This document shows positions 40,210 through 49,391 of a stretch of DNA of 64,000 nt, one piece after another. Location of the stretch: assembly GCA_021731045.1 (NCBI GenBank), contig JAKFYE010000015.1, forward strand, positions 1-64,000, given 5' to 3'. The position numbers were made by a program, and so were the translations under genes. Below the pieces are notes generated by a model. It was not told the DNA's origin, did not search any database, and saw nothing but the letters and a program-made list of their open reading frames with translations. How positions within the stretch are numbered: position 1 is the stretch's first letter; every line of letters begins with the position of its first letter. Source of the stretch: Bdellovibrionales bacterium. GTDB lineage: Bacteria; Bdellovibrionota; Bdellovibrionia; Bdellovibrionales; JAKFYE01.

Positions 40210-42000
40210 ATGACATCGCATCTTTCTGAGCTGCTCGTATTTATTGGATCTTCAATTTTATTTGTTCCCATTTTTCAACGCTTAGGCTTTGGATCGGTAC
40301 TTGGGTATTTGATTGCGGGAATCATTGTTGGGCCGTTTGGTTTAAAACTCGTGAGTAGCGTCGAAAATGTTTCGCATCTTTCAGAATTTGGTGTCGTTTT
40401 TCTTTTATTTGTTATTGGGCTAGAAATTCAACCGCACAAGCTTTGGTCAATGCGCAAGCACTTGCTTGGTTTGGGCGGATTACAAATAACCCTCTGTTCA
40501 TTTGTCTTTTTTTTCATAGGCTTTACTTTAGGATTGTCGCCACTCGCTGCTGCCGTATTGGGCTTCGCGCTTTCGCTTTCATCGACCGCCTTTGCTGTTC
40601 AAACATTGACTGAAAAAAATGTGTTCAATACAGAATTTGGCAGATCTAGCTTTGCTATCTTACTTATGCAGGATTTAACGGCTATTCCGGCTTTAGCTAT
40701 TATCCCGGCATTAGCCCTTAGTAGTACTGAGAATTCTCATGCGTCGCCCAACATGGGACTTGCAGCTTTGATTATTGTGGGGCTCATAGGTGTGAGTCGG
40801 TTCTTAATTCGCCCTATTTTTCGAATGATGGCTTCGACCCGCTCACGAGAGCTCTTTACGGCGGTGACACTGTTTATTGTTTTGAGTGTCGCCGGATTAA
40901 TGGAGATGGTGGGTTTGTCGGCAGCATTAGGAACGTTCATCGCGGGAGTTCTTTTAGCCGATTCTGAATATCGTCATGAATTAGAGGCAGATCTTGAGCC
41001 ATTTAAAGGTTTGCTCATGGGTTTGTTTTTTATTGCCGTAGGCATGGGCGTGCGGATGGATCTTATTTTAGAAAAACCGTGGTTGGTATTGTCTTTAACG
41101 GCAGCCTACGTTGTGACAAAATCTTTAATCATTTATTTCGTCGGGCGGATTTTTAAATTGAATCATCAAAATTCAAAACAGATGTCATTGACCATTGCAC
41201 AAGGTGGAGAGTTTGCGTTTGTTATTTTCGGTATGATTTTGCAATTGGGGTTAGCTCCGACCGAGCCGCTTGCAATTTTGACCGTTGTGATTACAGCCTC
41301 GATGGCCATGAGTCCTCTACTCAGTCTGGCAGATCAAAAAATCTCGTGCATCCTCCAAAGAAATGCAGAGCCTCAGTATGATGAAATCAAAGATGAAGTG
41401 CCTGAGGTGATCATTGCCGGGTTCGGGCGTTTTGGTCAAATTTTTGGACGGGTGCTAAGAGCACAAAATATTCCTTTTGTGGCTATCGACCATGATTCCA
41501 ATCAGATAGATCTTGTCAGAAGATTTGGAAACAAAGTTTATTACGGAGATATTTCAAGAAAAGATATTCTCGAGGCCGCCGGAGCTAACAGTGCTAAATA
41601 TTTTATTTTGGCGATTGACGATGTTGAGGCTTCGGTAAAAACGGCAGAACTCATCACGCAGAATTTTCCAAATTTAAAAATATTTGCCCGCGCAAGAAAC
41701 CGTGGACATGTTTTTGATTATATGGCTTTAGGAATTAAAATGATCAAACGTGAAACATTTGACTCCAGTATTTACTTTGTAAAAGATTTGCTTGTAGATA
41801 TGGGATTTGAAGACGCCCAAGCTCACCGTTTGGTCGAAAAGTTTCGCACGCATGACGAAATTATGATGAAGAAGCAATACCTTGTTCGAAAAGATGATAA
41901 GTCCTTGTTGTCGGTCTCGCAACAAGGCGTGGAGCAACTTGCACAAGTTTTAAGAGAAGAAACTCTGCAATCTAATATTGCGGTCAACGAGCAACTTTAG
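40210..42000 (+). CDS. KefB/KefC-type cation:proton antiporter with RCK domain
   Basis: A 596-residue CPA2-family antiporter. Twelve membrane helices (about 1-375) include GYLIAGIIVGPFGL, LFVIGLEIQPHKLW and the FALSLSSTAFA core. The C-terminal TrkA-N/RCK domain starts EVIIAGFGRFGQIFGRVL (about residue 397) and binds nucleotide. It exchanges K+ or Na+ for H+ in the inner membrane. Kef systems have an added glutathione-regulated element, but this protein lacks a KefF-type partner gene nearby. I place the start at ATG 40210 with AAGGAG eight bases upstream. Confidence 0.9.
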   Translation: MTSHLSELLVFIGSSILFVPIFQRLGFGSVLGYLIAGIIVGPFGLKLVSSVENVSHLSEFGVVFLLFVIGLEIQPHKLWSMRKHLLGLGGLQITLCSFVFFFIGFTLGLSPLAAAVLGFALSLSSTAFAVQTLTEKNVFNTEFGRSSFAILLMQDLTAIPALAIIPALALSSTENSHASPNMGLAALIIVGLIGVSRFLIRPIFRMMASTRSRELFTAVTLFIVLSVAGLMEMVGLSAALGTFIAGVLLADSEYRHELEADLEPFKGLLMGLFFIAVGMGVRMDLILEKPWLVLSLTAAYVVTKSLIIYFVGRIFKLNHQNSKQMSLTIAQGGEFAFVIFGMILQLGLAPTEPLAILTVVITASMAMSPLLSLADQKISCILQRNAEPQYDEIKDEVPEVIIAGFGRFGQIFGRVLRAQNIPFVAIDHDSNQIDLVRRFGNKVYYGDISRKDILEAAGANSAKYFILAIDDVEASVKTAELITQNFPNLKIFARARNRGHVFDYMALGIKMIKRETFDSSIYFVKDLLVDMGFEDAQAHRLVEKFRTHDEIMMKKQYLVRKDDKSLLSVSQQGVEQLAQVLREETLQSNIAVNEQL

Positions 42001-42062
42001 TCGAATGTTTCAAACTTTCATACTTTCTTAGGAACGGCACTCACACTTAAATTCACTGTAAA

Positions 42063-42899
42063 TTAAAAAGATCTTTCTAAGCTTTCAGTTCGCACATTCT
42101 TTTCAAAGAATATTTTATTCTGATTTTTTTCGAAGGTTCTTGACGGTTTTAAGTGGGATAAAAGTTCGAACGCTAAACTAATCGCGACCTCTTTTGGGGC
42201 TTTTCCTATACGTTCTCCTATCGGGCTTTGAATCTTGGATATTTCAGCCTCTGACAACCCGGCTTGCGCGAGGCGATGTTGAAATCTATTCCACTTACTA
42301 TCGCTACCGATTAACCCGACGTACGCGCATTCAATCTTATTGAGTGCCACCAAGATGTTCTGATCTAAATCATGCGAGTGCGTCATAACAACAAAATAAG
42401 AAAGTTCGGGCTTAAAGTGACGACTCACAAGAAATTTTTTATAATCACCGAAGTAACACTCGGTATATTTAGGAATTTCTGGAGATTCTATCCATGCCTC
42501 ACGCTCGTCAATTAAGGTCACCTTAAAAGCCGTGCCTTGAAAAACCTGGGCAACGGCCTGTCCCACATGTCCCGCACCAAAAATAAAAAGTTCGGGTCGC
42601 TCGTTCACAATTTCCACTAGAGTTTCCACAAGACCACCGCAGCATTGTTGTGCACGAGGCCCTAAAGGATAAGAAAAATATCCTGACTCTTTTTTTTGCA
42701 AGCAGGACTTCGCATCGAGCAAAACTAAGCTTTCAAGTTGTCCGCCGCCAATTGTGCCAAAAAATTCTCCGGTAGACGTTAGAATCATTTTTGTACCAGT
42801 ATTGCGGGGGGCGGAACCAGAAACGCGAGCAATTGTGATCAAAGCAAACGGCTCTAAAGTTTTTTCAAGCTCAGAGGCTTTCGCTATCCAATCCCACAT
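42063..42899 (-). CDS. XdhC-family molybdenum cofactor accessory protein
   Basis: A 278-residue protein of the XdhC/CoxI family. The N-terminal part has ARVSGSAPRNTGTKM and the Cys pair QQCCGG; the C-terminal Rossmann-like part has ELFIFGAGHVGQAVAQVF. XdhC binds molybdenum cofactor and passes the sulfurated form to the large subunit. It ends the four-enzyme-gene operon, directly after the FAD subunit gene. To avoid confusion with the E. coli subunit name xdhC I give no symbol. Confidence 0.9.
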   Translation of the reverse strand: MWDWIAKASELEKTLEPFALITIARVSGSAPRNTGTKMILTSTGEFFGTIGGGQLESLVLLDAKSCLQKKESGYFSYPLGPRAQQCCGGLVETLVEIVNERPELFIFGAGHVGQAVAQVFQGTAFKVTLIDEREAWIESPEIPKYTECYFGDYKKFLVSRHFKPELSYFVVMTHSHDLDQNILVALNKIECAYVGLIGSDSKWNRFQHRLAQAGLSEAEISKIQSPIGERIGKAPKEVAISLAFELLSHLKPSRTFEKNQNKIFFEKNVRTESLERSF

Positions 42900-43757
42900 T
42901 TACAAATGCCCCAAAAAATCTCGCAATAGATTTGCGGCGACCAGCGCTCGATACACTTTGTTTGAACGAATATCATCAATTGGCGAAATTTCTTTAGAAA
43001 GTTCCACAATGCATTTATCAATTAGCGCAGGAGTCAGTTTTTGTCCTTCTATAACCTGTTCTGTTTTAACGCAGCGTAGAGGTGTGGCGGCAACACTTCC
43101 AAACGCCAATCTAAACTTACTTATAGTTCCTGCATTATTTTTTGCCAATGCTGCGATACAAACTTTTGAAATCGCTTGTGCTTTTCGTGTGCCAACTTTG
43201 CGATAGTACTGCTGTGTTCCTTGAGTGTTACGTTTAATTCGAATTCGAGTCAGCAGTTCATCAGAACGTATTTCCATTTTTTTATAAGCCTTATGAAAAT
43301 CAGAATACGTAATCCAACGAGAGCCTTTTGTTGATACCAATTCAACTTCAGTTTCATAAACCAATAAAGCGGGAGGAGAATCTGCCGCGGGAGAGGCGTT
43401 CACAATATTGCCTCCTAAAGTGCCGCGATTTTGAATGGCCACCGCTCCGGTTAAGCGTGCGGCTTCACAGAGAAGAGAAAATTCTTTTTGTATCAGGACA
43501 TTTTCTAATATTTCGCTGTAGGTCGTGAGCGCCCCGATTTCGATTTCTGTAGATGTCTCTTTAATTCCTTTCAGCTCTTTCAATCCCCATATATTCAAAT
43601 AATGACCTTGCGGTAATTTGCCGGCTTCAAATAAAACCATCAAGTCTGTACCACCGGCAATGGGCTTCCATTTTACTTTTGTTGATCCCAATAGAACTAA
43701 AGCCGCTTTAAGATTTTCAGCCGTTTGAATATGAAAATCAGGGGTATAGGATTTCAT
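42900..43757 (-). CDS. xdhB: Xanthine dehydrogenase-type FAD subunit
   Basis: A 285-residue FAD-binding subunit. FAD motifs are PIAGGTDLMVLFEAGKL near residue 36 and QNRGTLGGNIVNASPAADSP near 108. The C-terminal CO-dehydrogenase flavoprotein domain ends LRDFLGHL. It takes electrons from the iron-sulfur subunit to an acceptor. The gene overlaps the preceding [2Fe-2S] gene by four bases. Confidence 0.92.
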   Translation of the reverse strand: MKSYTPDFHIQTAENLKAALVLLGSTKVKWKPIAGGTDLMVLFEAGKLPQGHYLNIWGLKELKGIKETSTEIEIGALTTYSEILENVLIQKEFSLLCEAARLTGAVAIQNRGTLGGNIVNASPAADSPPALLVYETEVELVSTKGSRWITYSDFHKAYKKMEIRSDELLTRIRIKRNTQGTQQYYRKVGTRKAQAISKVCIAALAKNNAGTISKFRLAFGSVAATPLRCVKTEQVIEGQKLTPALIDKCIVELSKEISPIDDIRSNKVYRALVAANLLRDFLGHL

Positions 43758-44227
43758 CGGACCTCTTTACATGCGGCGATGACACTCTCAAAAATTTTTG
43801 TATAACCTGTGCAGCGGCAGAGATTTCCCGACAAACCATCACGAACTTGCTGCTCGGTAGGATGGGGATAACGTGACAGTAAATCTGTCGTCGCCATAAT
43901 CATGCCCGGAGTACAAATTCCGCATTGAGCCCCGCCATATTTAAGAAAGGATTTTTGAATTTCATTGATGATATCACCAACAGCCACGCCCTCAATTGTA
44001 GTTACTTTGCTGCCGTCTGCTTGAATCGCGGGAATTAAACAGCTGTTGACCACGCGTCCATCCATAATTACCGAACACGCGCCACATTCACCTTCACCAC
44101 AGCCTTCTTTAGCGCCCGTATATTTTACTTCTTCACGAATTACATCAAGCAAGCGATCCATACCGTAACATTCAATTTTTTGAGTCCTACCGTTGAGCTC
44201 GCATGAAATCGTTATTTTTTTACTCAT
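43754..44227 (-). CDS. xdhC: Xanthine dehydrogenase-type [2Fe-2S] subunit
   Basis: A 157-residue two-cluster iron-sulfur subunit. The plant-type cluster has C43, C48, C51 and C63 (CGEGECGAC). The second cluster has C102, C105, C137 and C139 (CGICTPG and CRCTGY). It links the Mo subunit to the FAD subunit. Symbol follows E. coli usage (XdhA Mo, XdhB FAD, XdhC Fe-S). It overlaps the genes on both sides. Confidence 0.93.
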   Translation of the reverse strand: MSKKITISCELNGRTQKIECYGMDRLLDVIREEVKYTGAKEGCGEGECGACSVIMDGRVVNSCLIPAIQADGSKVTTIEGVAVGDIINEIQKSFLKYGGAQCGICTPGMIMATTDLLSRYPHPTEQQVRDGLSGNLCRCTGYTKIFESVIAACKEVR

Positions 44228-46448
44228 AGCAGGACTCCTGATATGCCTTCATAAAATCTTCCGGTAACATTGGAATCGTATTTACAGAGACGCCCGTCGC
44301 ATTTTCTATTGCGTTGAGAATCGCCGGCGCAGGGCCATCCATTGGCAGCTCTCCAATGCCTTTTGCGCCTTGAGGTCCGTGTTTTTGATTTGTTTCTTCA
44401 AAAAAAACTTGGATATGCGGCACATCCGCAGCCGTCGGCATAATATAATTTGTCATTTGATTATTAATGACCTGCCCGTCTCGGTAGATAACTTTTTCAT
44501 ACAGTGCGTAACCGACACCTTGAGCAACTCCACCTTCAATTTGCCCCGCTGCGAGTACGGGGTGAATCACTTTTCCGACTTCTTGAACCGTTACAAAATT
44601 ATCCACGTGAGATTCAAAAGTTCGCATATCAACTGAAACTTCGGCAACGTAAGCAGCCCATGCATACGTGGCGTAGGCTTCACCACGATACAATTGATCG
44701 TCCCAATGTACTCCAGGTGGTTGTTTGTATTCAGCAATAGATTTTAAAGGTCCAAATTTTTTAATGTACGTACGACAGGCCGATTTAAATTGCTCTTCGC
44801 TGTAATTATCTTTTATCAAGCCTGCGTTGAAAAGTGTTTGTCGTAATCCGATGGCGGCAGATTCAATCAACCCGCCCACGATCATAGTTGTTCGGGAGGC
44901 AACGGTAGGACCACTGTTAGGAACATTGGCTGTATCTGGCGTCGCCACGGAAACCATCTCGTAATTGATTTTTAAAGCATCTGCGACAATTTGCGAAAAA
45001 ATAGTATTCGTGCCTTGGCCAATTTCTGTACTCGCCGCCAAAACAACAACTTGTCCGTCTTCTCGCGCTTCAACTCCAACTACGGAAGCGAGATACGCCT
45101 CGCCCGAACCTGTAAAGCCCGCGCCATGCATGAAAGTCGCGAAGCCCATTCCTTTTTTAATTGGATTTTTTTTATTATGAATTTCAAACTCTTTTATTTT
45201 CTGATGATATTGTGACTCACTTAATGCCTTATCTAAAATCTCATCAAAATTAATGTCCTCGCTAATCTTTTGTCCCGTTGCTGTGGTTTGCCCGCGTTTC
45301 AAAAAATTGCAACGACGAATATGTTCTGCTGTTACGCCAATCTTTTTTGCGGCATGATTGAGATGACGTTCAAAAGCAAAAATACTTTGAGGTGCTCCAA
45401 AACCTCGAAACGCTCCATGAGGAGGTGTATTTGTAGCTACAGCTCGGCTCCAAACTTTCACGTTATCGCAATGATATGGGCCCGCAGAATGAATTGTACC
45501 ACGAGAGAGTACTACCGAAGACAATGTCATGTATGCGCCTCCGTCGATCACAAAATCAAAATCGATAGCCAGAAGTTTTCCGCTTTTATCGTGTGCGGTT
45601 TTAATTTTACTTCGAGATGGATGACGTTTGGTTGTGACCGCCATATCTTCTGATCTAGAGTAAATCATTTTGACCGGCTTTCCAGATTTCCAGGCGAGTA
45701 AAGCCGCATGTCCAGCCAAAATTGTTGGAAACTCCTCTTTGCCGCCAAAACCTCCGCCGGTCTCAGATTGAATGATTCTGACTTTTTTATCAGGTAAATT
45801 AAAAAGCGGAACGAGGCCTTTGTGAATATAATACGGGCATTGCATGGATCCCCAAACCGTAACGCCGTCCTGAGGATTTGCGACGGCGATCATGCCGTTA
45901 TTTTCTATATACAATTGTTCTTGAGCTCCGGTTTCGTATTCACCTTCGATGACGTACGCTGCGGAAGACCAATCAAATTTGGTATTTCCTTTTTCAATTT
46001 TGTATTCTTTAAAAATATTATCTTTACCCCAGATTACGTGTTTTAAATCCAGAGACTCTTGAATAGAAAATATGGGCGATTTTTTTTCATATTCGATTTT
46101 AACAAACTCACGGGCTTTTTCAGCCATCATTTTATCTGGATGTGCTAAAAGTAAAATGGGCTCATCAAAATGATGAACCTCGTCTTCTGCAAGAAACGGC
46201 TGATCTTCAAGAATCAGCGTTACAATGTTTTTTCCGGGAATATCTTTTGATGTTACAATTACAAACTCTTTCCAGGGCAAGCCTTCGAGATATTGAATGG
46301 ATTTAATTTTACCTCGTGCAACCGTACTCCGAATCGTCACACCATGTAGCATCTCTGGCATCGTGATATCATCTACATATTTGGCTCGACCGGTGACTTT
46401 AGATAATCCTTCTTTGCGAATTTTCGGCACACCCACTTGTTTTGTCAT
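44220..46448 (-). CDS. xdhA: Xanthine dehydrogenase-type molybdopterin subunit
   Basis: A 742-residue molybdenum hydroxylase large subunit. It begins VGVPKIRKEGLSKVTGRAKYVDD and contains the cofactor motifs GGGFGGKEE and FRGFGAPQ, with the catalytic Glu in GAKGIGELPMDGPA near the end. It would hydroxylate a purine or an aldehyde/N-heterocycle; the substrate is not fixed by sequence alone. The gene overlaps the upstream membrane protein by four bases and the Fe-S gene by eight. Confidence 0.92.
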   Translation of the reverse strand: MTKQVGVPKIRKEGLSKVTGRAKYVDDITMPEMLHGVTIRSTVARGKIKSIQYLEGLPWKEFVIVTSKDIPGKNIVTLILEDQPFLAEDEVHHFDEPILLLAHPDKMMAEKAREFVKIEYEKKSPIFSIQESLDLKHVIWGKDNIFKEYKIEKGNTKFDWSSAAYVIEGEYETGAQEQLYIENNGMIAVANPQDGVTVWGSMQCPYYIHKGLVPLFNLPDKKVRIIQSETGGGFGGKEEFPTILAGHAALLAWKSGKPVKMIYSRSEDMAVTTKRHPSRSKIKTAHDKSGKLLAIDFDFVIDGGAYMTLSSVVLSRGTIHSAGPYHCDNVKVWSRAVATNTPPHGAFRGFGAPQSIFAFERHLNHAAKKIGVTAEHIRRCNFLKRGQTTATGQKISEDINFDEILDKALSESQYHQKIKEFEIHNKKNPIKKGMGFATFMHGAGFTGSGEAYLASVVGVEAREDGQVVVLAASTEIGQGTNTIFSQIVADALKINYEMVSVATPDTANVPNSGPTVASRTTMIVGGLIESAAIGLRQTLFNAGLIKDNYSEEQFKSACRTYIKKFGPLKSIAEYKQPPGVHWDDQLYRGEAYATYAWAAYVAEVSVDMRTFESHVDNFVTVQEVGKVIHPVLAAGQIEGGVAQGVGYALYEKVIYRDGQVINNQMTNYIMPTAADVPHIQVFFEETNQKHGPQGAKGIGELPMDGPAPAILNAIENATGVSVNTIPMLPEDFMKAYQESCYE

Positions 46449-47338
46449 TTTAAATCAACCTGCTTAATTGCTATCACCGCTTTTGTAAAAGACGCTGTAA
46501 ATTGGCGAAAGCGCGTTTGCTCGAGCCGGAGTATCAGTTTTTCAAACGAAATAGTCCGAATCAAATAAAAAATCAGAAATCCGCATGCGATAGGCCGCAA
46601 TAGCCCCCAAATCACCGTAGTCGTTTCTTGTTTTGTCACAAAAAAGAAAATTGCAGTTAATACCAAACTTACAAAAAATAGCGGCGTAAAAAGATCTTGA
46701 GTTGCTAATCTGATGGGGGTCCCCACAGTTGGACGAGGGCGCTGTAATCTTTGGCGTCCCATTTTTTGCAGACTTTCAAGATACGTTTCTATTAAAACAT
46801 CTGGAGCCTTTATCGATATCACGACCAAAATACCACCTATGAGAATTTTGAGGCACACAAGAGCGCCCACACTCCAAAGTAAAAATTCGGGCTGAATCTG
46901 CGTGAGCATTTGAAGTTGTACTAAAAAATATTGACCCACATCCATCAGTGTTTTTCCGTATAAAATTAAATAGAGCAGAACTGGTTGAATAAACGCCCAT
47001 AAACATAGGAGTGTCATGCCTACTAATAAACCTAAAAAATGTACTCCAAATAAAAGTGGTCCCAGAGTAAATAACAAACCTTGAGCACTGATCGCCAACA
47101 TGGGCGTTAGTTTTTTTCCCGCGGGTGATAATGACTTGAGTAATGCCGAAATCGCAGAAATAGAATTTGCGCTCGTGCGCATTTGAGTCAATCGTGTGGC
47201 TCGCGAAAGTAAAAAGCCTTGATTCAAAGACAACAATTGCCCCGCGAGTGGAATCTGAAATGCATGCAATAAACTTCCTAATCCCACTTCGACGAGCGAT
47301 AATACCGTAGCGTATTTAGAAATAATCTCTGTGTTCAT
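46445..47338 (-). CDS. Polytopic membrane protein heading the xdh operon
   Basis: A 297-residue protein with about seven membrane helices (roughly residues 15-45, 75-95, 100-125, 150-175, 212-230 and 240-262). It starts LVEVGLGSLLHAFQIPLAGQ, similar in style to small S-component-like transporters, but I cannot name a family. It overlaps the molybdopterin-subunit gene by four bases and is first in the operon, so it may import the substrate (for example a purine). That is inference from position. Confidence 0.7.
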   Translation of the reverse strand: MNTEIISKYATVLSLVEVGLGSLLHAFQIPLAGQLLSLNQGFLLSRATRLTQMRTSANSISAISALLKSLSPAGKKLTPMLAISAQGLLFTLGPLLFGVHFLGLLVGMTLLCLWAFIQPVLLYLILYGKTLMDVGQYFLVQLQMLTQIQPEFLLWSVGALVCLKILIGGILVVISIKAPDVLIETYLESLQKMGRQRLQRPRPTVGTPIRLATQDLFTPLFFVSLVLTAIFFFVTKQETTTVIWGLLRPIACGFLIFYLIRTISFEKLILRLEQTRFRQFTASFTKAVIAIKQVDLK

Positions 47339-47380
47339 CTTTATCTAAAACATTCTCACCTAATTCTAAATTCGTAATTA

Positions 47381-47441
47381 AAAAGGTGCCTACCACCTTT
47401 TGTGGAAGCACTGCCTCCACAAAAGGTGGTAGGCACCTTTT
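47381..47441. repeat. REP/BIME-type nested palindrome, copy B
   Basis: Perfect 26-bp inverted arms (47381-47406 and 47416-47441) with a 9-base loop. The arms are identical to the outer part of the element at 13942-14006, which is 33 kb away. Each arm contains the internal palindrome AAAAGGTG/CACCTTTT. It lies in the gap upstream of the xdh operon. Confidence 0.8.
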
Positions 47442-47462
47442 GTTTCGCGGAGACGAACCAAT

Positions 47463-47521
47463 GGGTGCCAGACGGCTAACACCTTTGTCTGAAACTTAAC
47501 AAAAGTGCCAATTAGCGGCAC
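47463..47521. repeat. Degenerate REP-like sequence next to copy B
   Basis: GGGTGCCAGACGGCTAACACCTTTG keeps the GGTGCC and CACCTTTG ends of the REP unit with a longer centre. It is followed by GTGCC-AATTAGC-GGCAC (47505-47521), a small hairpin. It may be an eroded older insertion of the same family. Confidence 0.4.
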
Positions 47522-47690
47522 GGCAACCGCGAAGAATGGCCTCTAAGCCCCTGAATTTATTACAATTTTACCATAAGACCCCCGTTATTTCGTCGCGACA
47601 TTTACCCCTTCGTGGCCCCCCACTTGCTAATTACAACCTCGTGGAACGTATGCAGAAGTTGAACGTATGTAGACTTCAGAGGTCTTAGTG

Positions 47691-48194
47691 ATGAAAACAA
47701 ATAGTGTTGTGTTTTTGAGCTTATTTGCCTTAACGGCGTTGACTGTAGGATGCAAGTCCGATGTGACGGGCGAGTATGTTCAAAACGGCAACTCATCACT
47801 AAGATTGTTTGAAGAGTCCACAGGATCGCTTCTTGATCTTAAAAATGGTCGTATATCTGTAGAAGTTGAAACTTCATCCTTAAATCCTTTGATTGAATAT
47901 TTAGTTTTAAGAATGAAGTCAGACTCTCGTTCGTATTTAATTCACGTACAAAAAAATAAAATTAGTGCCGACGGATCATTTGAATTAAATGAAACCGAAA
48001 TGGAACAACCTATTCGTCTCAAAGGAAAACTCGTAACAGGTTTAGCGGAATGTTCGTTCGCAAATCTTTTAACGGCTGAAAAAATTGGCGTTGAAATTAC
48101 AGTCTTTAAAGGTTTTTCTGCGATCGAAACTCCAATTGGATTTTTTAAAACAGAACTCAAGTTCGAAGCCGGGCAAAAACAAGCCAAGCTTTGA
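47691..48194 (+). CDS. Lipoprotein of unknown function
   Basis: A 167-residue protein with a lipoprotein signal: hydrophobic N-terminus ending LTALTVGCKS, with the lipobox Cys at about residue 20. The mature part is beta-rich (DVTGEYVQNGNSSLRLFEES) and carries one further Cys. It is likely anchored in the outer or inner membrane. I choose ATG 47691, with AGAGG upstream, over the adjacent GTG at 47688. The gene ends at a strong terminator. Unknown family. Confidence 0.75.
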   Translation: MKTNSVVFLSLFALTALTVGCKSDVTGEYVQNGNSSLRLFEESTGSLLDLKNGRISVEVETSSLNPLIEYLVLRMKSDSRSYLIHVQKNKISADGSFELNETEMEQPIRLKGKLVTGLAECSFANLLTAEKIGVEITVFKGFSAIETPIGFFKTELKFEAGQKQAKL

Positions 48195-48227
48195 AGTTTC
48201 TCCCAACTCCTCTCTTCTCCCATTTAG

Positions 48228-48261
48228 CGGGTCGTGCGATAGGCGCACGGCCCGTTTTTTT
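48228..48261 (+). terminator. Strong intrinsic terminator
   Basis: CGGGTCGTGCG and CGCACGGCCCG (48228-48254) pair with one T-G wobble around a 5-base loop, followed by seven T. It ends the lipoprotein gene and touches the 3' end of the convergent TIGR02147 gene. Confidence 0.88.
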
Positions 48262-49189
48262 ATATTTTTTCAGTGATCGGAAACAATTGGACGTTGAGCT
48301 GATACACACGCTCACCTTTTGACGTTGTTCGATTTGTCGAAATATCCATTGCCCATTTTTTTCGAAGCTGGCGAAGTTCAAATTTAAAACGATTAAATTC
48401 TTCTTGAGTTAAAGACACCGTCATCGCTCCGAACTCGCGATCGGTGGGCGAATCTACAAACAGCGATTCCATTCCTAAGTAGAACAATTCGGTTTGCAAT
48501 TTTTTAATGAGGGCTTGCGGAACATTTTTAGGGTCATCTACCAGTTCTTTACCTTTACAAATCTTGCCGTCATCGGCATTGCGTGTGAGTAGGCCCGCTT
48601 CTAACAATCGATCCAAGCTACGGCGAATTTCTTCAGTATTCGTTTGAGTACGAATCAGTTGGCGAATTTTTTCAGGAGTAAACTCTACACCCTCTTGATC
48701 GACTAAGTGATACAAGACCCAAGTTAACCAGCTCGGTAAAAGATCAGTTGTTTTTGTATTGATCTCGCCAATTTTAATTTGATTTTTATATCGATATTCT
48801 GCGAGGACACGTAAGTGTTGGGCGCGTTTTTGAGGTTCGGTTTCCTGACCATATGCGACCAATAAACAAAACTCTTCTGTTTGAAAACGATTGAGTCGGA
48901 GAGCTTTTGCAAACTTAACCGCCATTTGCGGAGACAAATTACGCTGGCTTTCCATCACAAGCTTTAAATAATTCGGTGATCGAATATCTGCCGCCGCTGA
49001 GAAAACTGAATATGTGTATGGACGCAAAATCGAACTTTCTGTTTTTTTCTTAAAATCGTAGTAGTCTCGTAAAAACAATCGGTAGTCTAAATATTCTGAA
49101 ACATTTGGAACGACTGGTGTTTCATCTAACTTTAGTACTGGAATGTGAGGTGCTGAAATTTCTTGCGATGATGATGTAAGTGGCCCCAA
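48260..49189 (-). CDS. TIGR02147-family protein
   Basis: A 309-residue soluble protein of TIGR02147, a family I associate with Bdellovibrionota and Fibrobacteres. The hallmark is YLDYRLFLRDYYDFKKKT followed by FSAAADIRSPNYLKLVMESQRNLS, with an HTH-like region and a helical C-terminal half. A transcription-related role is often assumed, not proven. It is divergent from the haem operon, with a 202-base shared intergenic region, so it could regulate haem synthesis. That link is only positional. Confidence 0.85.
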   Translation of the reverse strand: MGPLTSSSQEISAPHIPVLKLDETPVVPNVSEYLDYRLFLRDYYDFKKKTESSILRPYTYSVFSAAADIRSPNYLKLVMESQRNLSPQMAVKFAKALRLNRFQTEEFCLLVAYGQETEPQKRAQHLRVLAEYRYKNQIKIGEINTKTTDLLPSWLTWVLYHLVDQEGVEFTPEKIRQLIRTQTNTEEIRRSLDRLLEAGLLTRNADDGKICKGKELVDDPKNVPQALIKKLQTELFYLGMESLFVDSPTDREFGAMTVSLTQEEFNRFKFELRQLRKKWAMDISTNRTTSKGERVYQLNVQLFPITEKI

Positions 49190-49272
49190 AAGTTTTTACC
49201 CCCGTTAATGTCCCTTTCACAACGCTTACATTCGATGAGGTAAAACTCAACTTTTTGATTTCCATATCCGCC

Positions 49273-49289
49273 GCGTCGCAAATCGACGC
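49273..49289. other. Perfect hairpin upstream of hemA
   Basis: GCGTCG and CGACGC pair around a 5-base loop. It lies in the shared region between the TIGR02147 gene and hemA, and may be an operator or a leader structure. Confidence 0.35.
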
Positions 49290-49340
49290 AAATCTGTAGA
49301 CGCATCGCTTTATTTTACGCTATCAATTGGCTTTCATTAC

Positions 49341-49361
49341 GTGACAAACCTGTGACAAATC
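49341..49361. promoter_or_regulatory. Tandem 10-bp repeat upstream of hemA
   Basis: GTGACAAACC (49341-49350) and GTGACAAATC (49352-49361) are separated by one base, about 30 bases before the hemA GTG. Such adjacent direct repeats could be a regulator site or could overlap a -35 element. Confidence 0.4.
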
Positions 49362-49391
49362 GTACCTTTAAGCTGGTTAAAATTATTATAA

